Shown here in pieces: positions 1 through 8,636 of a stretch of DNA of 64,000 nt (position 1 is the first letter of the stretch; each line of letters starts with the position of its first letter). Below the pieces are notes generated by a model. The model searched no databases. It was not told the DNA's origin and saw only the letters and a list, made by a program, of their open reading frames with translations. A program made the translations under genes and the position numbers. Location: the NCBI RefSeq assembly GCF_000808575.1, contig NZ_JWLW01000012.1, positions 248,001 to 312,000 on the forward strand. Reading direction: 5' to 3'. This stretch comes from Alteromonas marina (GTDB lineage Bacteria; Pseudomonadota; Gammaproteobacteria; Enterobacterales; Alteromonadaceae).

Positions 1-692
1 TGCTCTGGCGTTTGCGACCATACAATGGAACATACATTTGGCTCAGACATAGGCAGTAGCGCGAGCGGTCCTGTTGGTGTGAACGCTTGTCTCGCCACAT
101 TATTATGCGGCTCTACCGTTTTGATATTAGCGACAATCGCCGTATGCTCGTAGTCTTTAAATGTAATTGGCAAGCCAGCCTGCTTTCTGACAAACGAATT
201 TGCGCCATCGGCGCCTACTAACAACCTGCAGCTTAGCACGTCATCATTATCAAGCATCAGCATGGTTTGGTTTGGGCCAGCTAATACTCTATCAATACCC
301 GCGGTGATCAACTCCACATTAGGCTGCGCTTCCACAGATTTAGACAGTGCATTGACTAAAGCCTGATTCTCTACAATCACGCCAAGCGCATCACTGCCCA
401 TTTCATCGCATGAAAAGTGAATGTCGCCAAAACTATCTTTGTCCCATACATGCATGTCGGTGTAAGGGTTGGCGCGGTCTTGCTGCAAATGCGACCACAC
501 ATCAAACTGTTGCAGCGCTTTAATATTAGCCTGGTTTATGGCACTCACTCTTGCCGTAGGCTTCTCGTCCAGAGTCTGATAACACGCCGCTTTATCGACT
601 ATTGCTATGCTCAATTCACTGTGTTTAAGCGCCGCTGCAAGGGTTAACCCTACAATTCCGCCGCCCACTATCGCTATATCAACATGCTGCAT
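1..692 (-). CDS. ubiI: UbiI-type FAD hydroxylase of ubiquinone synthesis (3' part missing)
   Basis: This is the N-terminal 230 residues of a flavoprotein monooxygenase; the gene runs off the window start. The N-terminus has the Rossmann FAD motif GGGIVG and further in the GADGANS motif of the UbiH/COQ6 family. The family hydroxylates the ring of the polyprenylphenol intermediate at the inner face of the membrane. The ATG at 692 lies inside the end of ubiH (14-base overlap), so the two are translationally coupled. The order pepP-ubiH-ubiI matches the enterobacterial pepP-ubiH-visC operon, which supports UbiI over other paralogues. The C-terminal half cannot be judged here. Confidence 0.88.
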   Translation of the reverse strand, partial: MQHVDIAIVGGGIVGLTLAAALKHSELSIAIVDKAACYQTLDEKPTARVSAINQANIKALQQFDVWSHLQQDRANPYTDMHVWDKDSFGDIHFSCDEMGSDALGVIVENQALVNALSKSVEAQPNVELITAGIDRVLAGPNQTMLMLDNDDVLSCRLLVGADGANSFVRKQAGLPITFKDYEHTAIVANIKTVEPHNNVARQAFTPTGPLALLPMSEPNVCSIVWSQTPE

Positions 693-2097
693 TGTTATCT
701 CTTTTTCTTAGTGGTGTTTCGCCATAGCCCGTCGTGTGTTTAACAAACGCTTTTTTCGCCTGGGGCATCATGCTTAATGCCAATAACGACACATTGCGCC
801 CAATTACCGTTGGAAAATACTGGTTTGAAAAGGTGCGAACTAGCGTATCTGTCAGGGCTATCGTGTTATCCCTGTCATTCTTACGCGAATTGGCGTAATG
901 CTGAGTAATACTAAAAGCACCTGCATCGAAATTAGCGGATGCGATTGTATCGCTTTGCTCATTGTTTGTGTCATCCTGAGCATAATTTGACGATGACGTT
1001 AACCCTTCATTTGGCAAAGCATTTTCCGAATTCCCCACTTCTGATTGCTCTGCGTATTTTTCCGCTGACGCTTGCAGCACAGACACTAAAGTACTTAAGT
1101 CGCGTAAGCCTAGATTGAATCCTTGCCCTGCAATAGGATGTAGCGCCTGTGCCGCATTGCCTACCACCACGGTGCGATGACTAGCAACTTGCTGCGCCTT
1201 CGTAAGCGCTAAGGGGTAACTTGCTAAATCACTAACTCTAAGTACTTTGCCTTGTCGATAGCCAAACGCTTCCTGTAAGGCTTGGATGAATGCACTTTGG
1301 CTTAACGCCATTAAGGTCTTTGAGGCGTCGGTATCTACTGTCCATACAACAGAAAAGCCGTTTCCACTAGCCTTGATATCATCGATTTCACTATCAAAAG
1401 GAAGGAATGCCAGTGGCCCGTTCTCAGTGAAACGCTCGTAAGCTCTGTTTTCATGGGGGAGCTGAGTGTGCACGTTAAAAACAATGGCCGTTTGATGATA
1501 ATCATCGACTGTTTTTAAAATGCCAACCTGGTCAGCTAATCCTGAACGACCGCCATCGGCTAGTACCAGCAACTTTGTGGTAAGCGATTGCCCACTATCT
1601 AGCTGCACCTCTACAAAATTAGACTGCTGCTTTACGTTCGTTACCTTGGCAGGTGCGATATATTGGTAGCTTGAGGTTGCACCTGCCGCCAATCGCGTTA
1701 GTGCGCTTAAGCTCACCACCTGGCCAAACGCGTCAATGTGGTAGTCACTGCTTTGAAGGTTTAATAGCCCCAAGTGCCCCTTGTCGCTAACCTCAATATG
1801 CTTAATTTGAGGAGGTAACTCACCGTTGTGCTGCTTAGCTACATCATCAAGGTTTAGCCCCATGTGAGACAGTTCTTCAACGGTACGCCTTGCCAAGGCA
1901 ATAACACGGGTGTCGGTAAAAGGGTTAAAGTCGACAAAGCTTTTGCTGGTTTGCTCTGGGTCAGCCGCATCAATTAGGGTGACAGATAAGCCAGAGCTGT
2001 TTGCAGGAGATACTTTCTCTGCGAGTGCTTTGGCTAATACAGTACCGACAATACCACCACCAATAATTACTACGTCAACCGCTGCTGCCGATTCCAC
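679..2097 (-). CDS. ubiH: UbiH-type 2-polyprenyl-6-methoxyphenol hydroxylase
   Basis: FAD-dependent ring hydroxylase of ubiquinone synthesis. The protein is 472 residues, against roughly 390-400 for usual UbiH. The FAD motif GGGIVG is at residues 13-18, an ADGGRS motif near 180, and the family signature GNAAQALHPIAGQGFNLGLRD near 313-333. The extra length is mainly one insertion at about residues 346-392, rich in Ser, Asn, Glu and Asp, placed between the FAD-binding signature and the C-terminal helix that starts at YANSRKNDRD. The start is GTG at 2097; a weak AGGA lies about 12 bases upstream. The gene follows pepP after 192 bases and overlaps ubiI. Confidence 0.9.
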   Translation of the reverse strand: MESAAAVDVVIIGGGIVGTVLAKALAEKVSPANSSGLSVTLIDAADPEQTSKSFVDFNPFTDTRVIALARRTVEELSHMGLNLDDVAKQHNGELPPQIKHIEVSDKGHLGLLNLQSSDYHIDAFGQVVSLSALTRLAAGATSSYQYIAPAKVTNVKQQSNFVEVQLDSGQSLTTKLLVLADGGRSGLADQVGILKTVDDYHQTAIVFNVHTQLPHENRAYERFTENGPLAFLPFDSEIDDIKASGNGFSVVWTVDTDASKTLMALSQSAFIQALQEAFGYRQGKVLRVSDLASYPLALTKAQQVASHRTVVVGNAAQALHPIAGQGFNLGLRDLSTLVSVLQASAEKYAEQSEVGNSENALPNEGLTSSSNYAQDDTNNEQSDTIASANFDAGAFSITQHYANSRKNDRDNTIALTDTLVRTFSNQYFPTVIGRNVSLLALSMMPQAKKAFVKHTTGYGETPLRKRDNNAAC

Positions 2098-2289
2098 TGT
2101 TTTTATTTTCCTGTTGCCCAGAGGCTATAATTATTAAAAGCGTTAATTCTGAGATTTTTTCTTTATATTAAAGGCTAGTTTTTAGCGTAATTTAAACTGC
2201 TAGTTTAAACCGGTAACTTAAACCAAAATTCCGTATTTCACACTTATCGCAGTTTTTCAAACCTTGGTAGACTTAGCAAATTTTGACAA

Positions 2290-3609
2290 CTAGGCTCTGC
2301 TTTCAGCCATAAGTGCTTCAATCTCATCAATGTCTTTTGGCACATCTGCAGTAAGAATATCGACACCCGTCGCAGTAATCACCACATCATCTTCAATTCT
2401 TACACCAATGCCTTTGTATTTTTCCGGCACGTTGCTGTCTTGGCTAATGTAAATGCCGGGCTCAACAGTGATCACCATGCCAGGCTTTAACGGACGGTCT
2501 TCACCGTCAATTTTGTAGTTGCCTACATCATGCACATCTAGACCTAAATAGTGCCCTAAACCATGCATGTAAAACTGACGCCACGTTTCATTTTCAAGGT
2601 TTTCTGCCACACTACCTTCAAGAACGCCAAGGTCAACTAAACCTTGAGTAATAATTTCTACGCTATGTAACATGGCTTGTGACAAGGTGACGCCAGGCGC
2701 TAACATGTCTAACACGCTTTTTTGCGCTTTTAATACAACGGTGTAAATTTCGCGCTGAGCGTGGCTGAACTTTCCATTTGCAGGAAACGTTCGCGTGATA
2801 TCCGCAGCATAACCTTGATATTCAGCACCTGCGTCGATCAAGATCAAGTCACCGTCATTTACCTGCGCGTTATTTTGCGTGTAATGCAAAATACACGCAT
2901 TATCGCCGCTTCCAACAATAGTACTATAAGCGGGTGAACGGGCTCCCGCCATGGCAAATTCATGGTGAATTTCAGCTTCTAGCTGGTACTCGTAACAACC
3001 AGGCGCAGCGAACTGCATAGCTCGCTTGTGCGCACGTGCGCTTATCTCACCCGCCGCTTTCATCATGGCCACTTCACACGCTGACTTGAATAAACGCATT
3101 TCGTGTAAAATAGGCTGTAAGTCGTGAATCGCCCTTGGCGCCAATGATTCTTTAGGCGCATCGCGCAAGGTGTTTAGTGCCTCAGTAAATAACAGGTCAT
3201 TGTCTTTCTTGTGCCCCAACGAAAAGTACACATTGTCTTGACCCTGAATTGACGCTAACAGCGCTTCTTCAAGTTCTTGCAACTCAAACGCTTCATCTAG
3301 ACTAAATCGGGCAAGTGCAGCTTCGGCTCCCAAGCGTTTGCCGTGCCAAATCTCTGCACTTTTGTCTTTCTCTTGTACCACCATTGCACGATAACTTTCA
3401 CCATAACGAGGGTGGTTAGACAATATCAACCAAGCATTAGGCTCTTCAAATCCTGTCAGATACCAAAAGTCGCTATCTTGCCTGAACGTATATTCGGTAT
3501 CGCGACTTCGGGTTACCATACCTGCTGCTGGCACAATACACACACTGTTTGGCTTGCACTGAGCAAGTAGTCGGTCTTGCCTAGCGATAAACTCTTGCGC
3601 ACTAATCAT
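2290..3609 (-). CDS. pepP: Xaa-Pro aminopeptidase P (M24B)
   Basis: Cytoplasmic metallopeptidase that removes an N-terminal residue preceding proline. It has 439 residues, close to the E. coli enzyme (441). The N-terminal creatinase-like domain covers about residues 1-170 and the pita-bread catalytic domain 175-430. The dinuclear metal ligands are visible: D259 and D270 (in DAGAEYQG...DITRTF), H353 (HGLGHYLG), E383 (VEPGIY) and E406 (VRIEDD). It lies 72 bases after the ygfB-family gene and before ubiH, as in enterobacteria, so it is probably part of one operon. Confidence 0.95.
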   Translation of the reverse strand: MISAQEFIARQDRLLAQCKPNSVCIVPAAGMVTRSRDTEYTFRQDSDFWYLTGFEEPNAWLILSNHPRYGESYRAMVVQEKDKSAEIWHGKRLGAEAALARFSLDEAFELQELEEALLASIQGQDNVYFSLGHKKDNDLLFTEALNTLRDAPKESLAPRAIHDLQPILHEMRLFKSACEVAMMKAAGEISARAHKRAMQFAAPGCYEYQLEAEIHHEFAMAGARSPAYSTIVGSGDNACILHYTQNNAQVNDGDLILIDAGAEYQGYAADITRTFPANGKFSHAQREIYTVVLKAQKSVLDMLAPGVTLSQAMLHSVEIITQGLVDLGVLEGSVAENLENETWRQFYMHGLGHYLGLDVHDVGNYKIDGEDRPLKPGMVITVEPGIYISQDSNVPEKYKGIGVRIEDDVVITATGVDILTADVPKDIDEIEALMAESRA

Positions 3610-3681
3610 AAAAAAGAAAACCCTAAAAAACTCTCGTTAAAGCAAATGGCGACTTACCGCCGCTTCTATTACCTTAAATTA

Positions 3682-4293
3682 TTAGTGTACGGATGGCGTG
3701 TCTTGTTGATCATCTAGCAGCGATTGACCAAGTTCGCTGAAGCATAAAATTGCTGAAATTTTCACGTATTCTTCAACTTCAAATAGCGCCTTCTCTGACT
3801 CTTCATCTGCATCCATCGGCTCTTCCATGCGTGAAATATCTGAAAAATCTTCAAGTGCTTCTTTTACATCGTCAGAACATTGCATAAGATCTTGTTGGTG
3901 TAGACCAAACCCAAGCATAAAACCTTGCACCCAATTAATCAGTGCAGCTCCGCGGTCATTTATCGGAGCTTGGTCGTCAGGAAGTAACAAATTTAGCGCA
4001 AATTCTGGCTCAAGAAGCTGCTGACAGGTTTGATTGAAAAGGTTATTCAAAAGGTGCTTAGTAGGGTCGCTAAACGCATCACCCTGATTAATGGTTTCAC
4101 TTAACGCTTCTAGCCACTTTTGGTCGGTCAGCGACATGCCACCACAAAGCATACCGCAAAGAATGCCATGCACTTCTGCAGCGTCAACAATTACACCTTG
4201 CTGAGACAATTTATTACTTACGCTATCGTAATCGAGCTGTTTTTCCACGAATTGTTCTCTTTTGTTTTGAATAGTTTGAGATACAAGCGCCAC
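3682..4293 (-). CDS. ygfB: UPF0149 family protein (YgfB-like)
   Basis: A small acidic protein of up to 203 residues. The family hallmark is the segment around EVHGILCGMLCGG near residues 40-52 followed by the helical stretch with NWVQGFMLGFG. In Pseudomonas aeruginosa a YgfB homologue is linked to control of ampDh3 and beta-lactam resistance; that is literature and not proof of role here. The start given is GTG at 4293 with no convincing Shine-Dalgarno sequence, so the true N-terminus may be shorter. It is the first gene of the run ygfB-pepP-ubiH-ubiI. In enterobacteria zapA is divergent from it; here zapA is not seen. Confidence 0.85.
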   Translation of the reverse strand: MALVSQTIQNKREQFVEKQLDYDSVSNKLSQQGVIVDAAEVHGILCGMLCGGMSLTDQKWLEALSETINQGDAFSDPTKHLLNNLFNQTCQQLLEPEFALNLLLPDDQAPINDRGAALINWVQGFMLGFGLHQQDLMQCSDDVKEALEDFSDISRMEEPMDADEESEKALFEVEEYVKISAILCFSELGQSLLDDQQDTPSVH

Positions 4294-4843
4294 TCTTGTA
4301 TAGCGGTTAATTACCGTCTATTTTGGCGGAGACTTACGTCACTGTCATCTCTTGATGGAGTTAATACTAGCAAATATCAATGTGTAACGCCTCCTTTTGC
4401 CCTGCCACTGCTCTAACTTTGAACAAACGGCAAAGGTACATTTAGGGTCTAATAACACTGTGTCGTATACACTTTAAACGATGGTGCTTAATCGTTGTTT
4501 ACTCACTGTTCAAACAGTGTTTAATTCGCGGCGATTTAGCTAAATTCGTTGCCGGACCGCTAGCAACATCGTCAGATTTCATCTAAGATCGTGGTTGTTG
4601 GATATGGAATTCCTCTCGCAACAGCATGACAGTGTTCATTAGCGTTTAATACCAGCATTTGCTTGTTGGTTATTATTGAGCTTCTCTTATATGCGTGTAT
4701 AATTGCTGACCAATTGGTCAAGAAAAGTAATATTTTTTTACCGCTTTTATAATCACCACGCAAAATAGTTATAAAGCGCTTTAGGTGATCCTCTTCACTG
4801 GATCTCGCGTTTGTTATACCCTGTTGCGTTAATACAACAACAA
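4294..4843. other. Poorly coding interval where zapA is usually found
   Basis: About 550 bases between the ygfB-family gene and 6S RNA. No ZapA-like reading frame was found on the plus strand in any frame. Visible structures are a 7-bp inverted repeat at 4504-4519 (CACTGTT, two-base loop) and a perfect 12-bp palindrome ATTTAGCTAAAT at 4534-4545. Promoters for the divergent ygfB operon and for ssrS should lie here, but I could not fix them with confidence. One 100-codon minus-strand frame overlaps the right half (see separate entry). Confidence 0.6.
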
Positions 4844-4874
4844 TGTTTCCTGGGATGTTTGCTAGTTCATTCAT
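4572..4874 (-). CDS. Doubtful 100-residue hypothetical protein
   Basis: An open frame of 100 codons on the minus strand, with no family I recognise. No membrane segment or signal peptide is evident. Its first 10 codons lie inside the 6S RNA gene (4844-5025), and the only purine-rich stretch (AGGGA) is one base from the ATG, too close to serve as a ribosome binding site. Being antisense to the ssrS 5' end and promoter argues against expression. It is listed because it is the only sizeable frame in the interval that replaces zapA. I think it more likely chance than a gene. Confidence 0.2.
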   Translation of the reverse strand: MNELANIPGNIVVVLTQQGITNARSSEEDHLKRFITILRGDYKSGKKILLFLTNWSAIIHAYKRSSIITNKQMLVLNANEHCHAVARGIPYPTTTILDEI

Positions 4875-5025
4875 GTCCCTGGCCGATGCTTTAAACCAAG
4901 GAAGTTGAAACAGCTGCTATTGTGCAAGCTCGACGCGTATCGAGAAGCCTACGGCAATTGTGATACTTCCGCCCTGAACTTTTCGGTTCACGGGCGAAAC
5001 ATGGACAGCGGCATTCTGGGAAGCG
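4844..5025 (+). ncRNA. ssrS: 6S RNA
   Basis: 6S RNA binds sigma-70 RNA polymerase and dampens housekeeping promoters in stationary phase. The ends form a closing stem of 13 consecutive pairs (4845-4857 with 5012-5024, including G-U pairs). Conserved blocks match E. coli 6S in order: CTGGGATGTT near the 5' end, a GTCCCTGGCCGAT segment, GCTCGACGCGTATCGAGAAGCC at about 4928-4949, then CTGAAC-loop-GGTTCA and GCGGCATTCTGGGA at the 3' end. Length of about 182 nt fits. In enterobacteria fau follows ssrS and is cotranscribed; here rbsK begins 22 bases after the RNA. Exact ends are inferred from the stem. Confidence 0.9.
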
Positions 5026-5047
5026 CCCTCTTTCGACGGAAGAAGAA

Positions 5048-5944
5048 ATGGCAATAATAAATTTTGGCTCTATCAATATTGACCACGTTTACCAAGTAGA
5101 ACACTTTGTGCAGCCTGGTGAGACGTTGGCCTCTACCCATTATCAAACCTTATTAGGTGGTAAGGGTGCAAACCAGTCTATTGCTCTAGCGCAAGCAGGT
5201 GCAGACGTAAGACACGTCGGCAGCATTCACGAAAACGACGCCTCATTTAAACAAGCTCTTATTAAGAAGGGCGTTGATTGTCGTGGCGTAAAGTGCTCAG
5301 AAGTTCCTTCAGGTCACGCGATTATCCAAGTCACGCCTAGCGGTGAAAACGCCATTGTATTATTTGGTGGTGCTAACCAAACCATTACCGCAAAAACCGT
5401 AATGCAAGCGTTAGACGATACGCGTCCTTCAGATTGGGTATTAACCCAAAATGAAACAAGCAGCATTGAAGAAGTACTTCGCCAAGCGAAAGAAAAGCAG
5501 CTTAAAGTAGCTTTTAACCCGGCGCCTATGAGCGAGTCGGTTAAGCAGCTTCCGTTAGACTGTGTAGATTTACTTATCGTAAATGAAACCGAAGCTGCTG
5601 CGATTACCGGTAAAGAAGAACTTGAAGATATTGTGACAGTGTTCAAAGAGCAATGGTCACACAGCGAAGTTATTATTACACTAGGTAAAGCGGGTGTAAT
5701 GATGCTGCGCAAACATGAAGTTGTAGAAGTAAAAGCATTCTCTGTAGACGCGGTAGATACCACCGCAGCCGGTGACACCTTTATCGGTTATTTCCTGTCT
5801 GCATACAGCAACCACACCGATGCTAAACAAGCATTGCGTCGCGGGTGTGCAGCTTCAGCCATTGCGGTAACCCGCGAGGGCGCAGCGCAGAGTATTCCAA
5901 CACAAAAAGAAGTGGATCGTTTCTTAGCGAAACACGCCAACTAG
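5048..5944 (+). CDS. rbsK: Ribokinase (PfkB family)
   Basis: Phosphorylates ribose to ribose-5-phosphate using ATP in the cytoplasm. It has 298 residues, normal for ribokinase. The first PfkB signature GGKGANQ is at residues 37-43, and the second at 237-245 (DTTAAGDTF), with D243 as the catalytic base and the anion-hole glycine before it. The ATG at 5048 has a purine-rich GGAAGAAG just upstream. The next gene encodes a nucleoside hydrolase (22 bases away), so the substrate is probably ribose released from nucleosides; rpiA lies 3.4 kb further on. A related sugar kinase specificity cannot be excluded. Confidence 0.88.
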   Translation: MAIINFGSINIDHVYQVEHFVQPGETLASTHYQTLLGGKGANQSIALAQAGADVRHVGSIHENDASFKQALIKKGVDCRGVKCSEVPSGHAIIQVTPSGENAIVLFGGANQTITAKTVMQALDDTRPSDWVLTQNETSSIEEVLRQAKEKQLKVAFNPAPMSESVKQLPLDCVDLLIVNETEAAAITGKEELEDIVTVFKEQWSHSEVIITLGKAGVMMLRKHEVVEVKAFSVDAVDTTAAGDTFIGYFLSAYSNHTDAKQALRRGCAASAIAVTREGAAQSIPTQKEVDRFLAKHAN

Positions 5945-5966
5945 CAAGACGCACTGAGATAAATTG

Positions 5967-6908
5967 ATGGCACATAAGATCATATTAGATACGGATCCGG
6001 GGATTGATGATGCAATGGCGATCTTTTTCGCCTTTCAATCTCCAGATATTGAAGTACTTGGCTTAACTACCGTTTACGGTAACGTTCCAGTAACAATGGC
6101 TGCGCAAAACGCACTAACACTTTGTGAAATTGCAGGTAAAGATATCCCTGTAACTAAAGGTGTTGGTATGCCGTGGGTTGGCCCAGAGTCAACGTACGCA
6201 CACTTCGTACACGGCGAGCACGGCTTTGGTCATATTAAGCCTGAAGCGCCTAAAACCGAGCTTGACCCACGCAGCTCTGCGCAGTTTATCGTTGATATGG
6301 CGCGTAAATACCCTGGCGAAATCACCATTGTTGCTATTGGTCCACTAGGTAACTTGGCACTTGCACTTCGTCTTGAGCCAGAACTGCCTAAGTTGGTAAA
6401 AGGCGTTAGCATTATGGGTGGCGCAGCGTTTGTACCAGGTAATGTTACGCCAGTGGCTGAAGCGAACATTTGGAACGATGCACATGCAGCAGAAATCGTT
6501 TTCGCAGCAGACTGGGAACTGACCATGTTTGGTTTGGACGTGACAAACTTCACGCCTTTCTCGCCAGCCTTTGTTGAAAAGCTTGAAGAGAAAAACAATA
6601 CCCTTGGTGGTTTTGTGAAAGAAAGCGCCCAGTTCTACATGGATTTCTACTCGCAAAACCGTGAAGATCGCGTGTGTTTCTTCCACGATGCATTCCCGAT
6701 TGCCCACCTTCGCCACCCTGAGCTATTTGAACTGACTGAAGGTCACGTTCGTGTTGGAACAGGGACACTAGATAGAGGGCAAACTGTAGTTGCACCTAAA
6801 GGTACAACACCTAGCCCGCTATGGAATGAAGCAAATACCATAAAGGTAGCGACTAAAGTTGACCACAAAAAGCTGGAACAACTATTCATAGACACCTACG
6901 CTCTATGA
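5967..6908 (+). CDS. Inosine/uridine-preferring nucleoside hydrolase
   Basis: Hydrolyses the N-glycosidic bond of ribonucleosides to base plus ribose. It has 313 residues. The Ca-binding family motif DTDPGIDDAM is at residues 8-17, with the Asp cluster D8, D10, D14, D15; the later MGGAAFVPGNVTPVAEANIWNDAHAAEIVF region supplies the conserved N, E and N-D ribose contacts, and a late HDAFP segment carries the last Ca ligand. Start is ATG at 5967, directly after a TTG that could be read as an earlier start. Base preference (RihA/B/C type) cannot be told. It pairs with rbsK as a nucleoside-salvage unit, and a terminator follows. Confidence 0.9.
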   Translation: MAHKIILDTDPGIDDAMAIFFAFQSPDIEVLGLTTVYGNVPVTMAAQNALTLCEIAGKDIPVTKGVGMPWVGPESTYAHFVHGEHGFGHIKPEAPKTELDPRSSAQFIVDMARKYPGEITIVAIGPLGNLALALRLEPELPKLVKGVSIMGGAAFVPGNVTPVAEANIWNDAHAAEIVFAADWELTMFGLDVTNFTPFSPAFVEKLEEKNNTLGGFVKESAQFYMDFYSQNREDRVCFFHDAFPIAHLRHPELFELTEGHVRVGTGTLDRGQTVVAPKGTTPSPLWNEANTIKVATKVDHKKLEQLFIDTYAL

Positions 6909-6915
6909 TATGTTT

Positions 6916-6947
6916 AAGGGATTGTTAATACACAATCCCTTTTTTAT
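6916..6947 (+). terminator. Rho-independent terminator after nucleoside hydrolase
   Basis: A perfect 10-bp stem (AAGGGATTGT, 6916-6925, with ACAATCCCTT, 6932-6941), a six-base loop and a T-rich tail. It closes the rbsK-hydrolase unit, so the next gene (hybrid kinase, ATG 28 bases downstream) needs its own promoter or read-through. Confidence 0.88.
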
Positions 6948-6974
6948 TTACAGCTAGGTTTAAACTCAACGGTT

Positions 6975-8603
6975 ATGAAAGCGGCGCCCCTCCCTCAAAA
7001 TGAAGACGAACGTCTTGCCGAACTACTCAGCTATGACGTGCTTGATACCGAAGCTGAACAACTCTTTGATGACCTGACAGCGCTCGCTTCGCAAATTTGC
7101 GAAACCCCTATAGCACTTATTAGCTTAATAGACCCTGATCGCCAGTGGTTCAAATCACGAGTGGGGTTGGATGCTGAAGAGACGTCCCGGGAAATTGCTT
7201 TTTGCTCTCATGCGATTTTGCAAGAAGAAGTGTTCGAAATTTCTAACGCCACATTAGACCCTCGATTTCATGATAACCCTTTGGTAACTGGCGCGCCTGA
7301 TATTCGCTTCTATGCTGGTGCACCACTCATCACCCCATCGGGACACGCAATCGGTACACTTTGCGCCATTGACCGTAAACCTAAAACACTGACAGAAGCG
7401 CAGAAAGCATCACTTCAAACCCTAAGTAAGTCGGTAGTTGCGCATTTGGAACTGAAGCGTAAGAACCGAGAACTAGAGCGCACTAGTCAATTTAAATCAG
7501 ACTTTCTTTCTTACGTAAGCCACGAAATTAGAACACCGCTTAATGCCATAAATACGTTTAGTCAGTTGCTTGAAGGCGAAACCCAAAAGTTAAATTTACC
7601 CTCGTCATTTACCACCCCGCTTTCTCATGTAAGCCAAAGCGGTGAAAGGCTTTTAGAAATAGTAAATTCTGTTTTAGATATAAAGCAGATAGAAGCGGGG
7701 AAAATGCGTGTGATGCCACGCGCGGTGAATACCAAAGACTTTTTCACCCACTTATTTTCGCTTACTAAGATCCGCGCTGAAGACAGCGGTATCGTATTTA
7801 GCACCAGTATTGATAACGCTATGCCCGACTCGTTGTTTTTCGATGACACCAAATTTGGTCAAGTTGCGCTTAACTTGCTGTCGAATGCGATTAAGTTCAC
7901 TAATCACGGCAAGTCAGTAAAAGCGCAGGTAAAATACAAAAGCGGCAAGGTAATATTTAATGTCATTGATCAAGGCATTGGTATTAGCGATGAAGACCAA
8001 AAGCGGCTTTTCACACCTTTCGAGCGTATGGAAAATGCGCATCAGATTAGTGGGACCGGCTTAGGCTTAAATATATCTAAGCGCCTTGTAGAGCTCATGG
8101 ACGGGTCTATTAAAGTCAGCAGTAAGTTGAACTATGGCACTCGCATAAGCGTTACTTTACCGGCCGACGCGTTGAGTGCAAATCAGTTCGTTGAATCTGA
8201 ACCACGCAGTTTCGTGGCGCAAGTCAACGTTAGCCACTCCGCGAATGTTTTAATGGTTGAAGACCACTATATAAACCAAGTAGTTATTCAAACCTTATTC
8301 GAAAAACTCGGCGTGTCTCTCTCTGTAGTGAGCACTGGCGAAGAAGGCGTTGAGTACGCCAAGTCTAATCCTGTGGATTTAGTTCTTATGGATCTTAACC
8401 TTCCTGGTATTCAAGGCGATGAAGCAACAGCCCAAATAAAGGGGTTCAAGCCAAATTTGCCTATTGTCGCATTAACGGCGGATGTGATAACTCAGCCAGA
8501 ACATTTGCGTGAGCAAGGCCTTGATGATGTCTTGACCAAACCCATTGAGAGTAGTGAATTGGTTCGTGTACTTAATCACTATTTAGGTGAATCTGATCGT
8601 TAA
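6975..8603 (+). CDS. Soluble hybrid histidine kinase (GAF-HisKA-HATPase-REC)
   Basis: 542-residue sensor kinase without membrane segments. GAF domain about residues 20-160; HisKA with phospho-acceptor H183 in SHEIRTPLN; HATPase with N-box NLLSNAIKFT (300-309), G1 box DQGIGI (332-337) and G2 box GTGLGL (360-365); C-terminal receiver about 423-540 with phospho-acceptor D473 in LMDLNLPG and the conserved K522 in TKPIE. No output domain or partner gene (Hpt or response regulator) is adjacent, so the downstream target is unknown. It sits in the stretch between ssrS and fau that is normally gene-free. Confidence 0.93.
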   Translation: MKAAPLPQNEDERLAELLSYDVLDTEAEQLFDDLTALASQICETPIALISLIDPDRQWFKSRVGLDAEETSREIAFCSHAILQEEVFEISNATLDPRFHDNPLVTGAPDIRFYAGAPLITPSGHAIGTLCAIDRKPKTLTEAQKASLQTLSKSVVAHLELKRKNRELERTSQFKSDFLSYVSHEIRTPLNAINTFSQLLEGETQKLNLPSSFTTPLSHVSQSGERLLEIVNSVLDIKQIEAGKMRVMPRAVNTKDFFTHLFSLTKIRAEDSGIVFSTSIDNAMPDSLFFDDTKFGQVALNLLSNAIKFTNHGKSVKAQVKYKSGKVIFNVIDQGIGISDEDQKRLFTPFERMENAHQISGTGLGLNISKRLVELMDGSIKVSSKLNYGTRISVTLPADALSANQFVESEPRSFVAQVNVSHSANVLMVEDHYINQVVIQTLFEKLGVSLSVVSTGEEGVEYAKSNPVDLVLMDLNLPGIQGDEATAQIKGFKPNLPIVALTADVITQPEHLREQGLDDVLTKPIESSELVRVLNHYLGESDR

Positions 8604-8636
8604 CTTTTTGGTTTAAAGCGAGTAAGGCCTTCAATC

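Noticed and set aside
417-647. 76-codon plus-strand frame at the window start
   Set aside because: Lies inside ubiI on the opposite strand, whose FAD motifs are intact.
6230-6795. Minus-strand frames opposite the nucleoside hydrolase
   Set aside because: Several overlapping frames with no family features; the hydrolase frame has all motifs.
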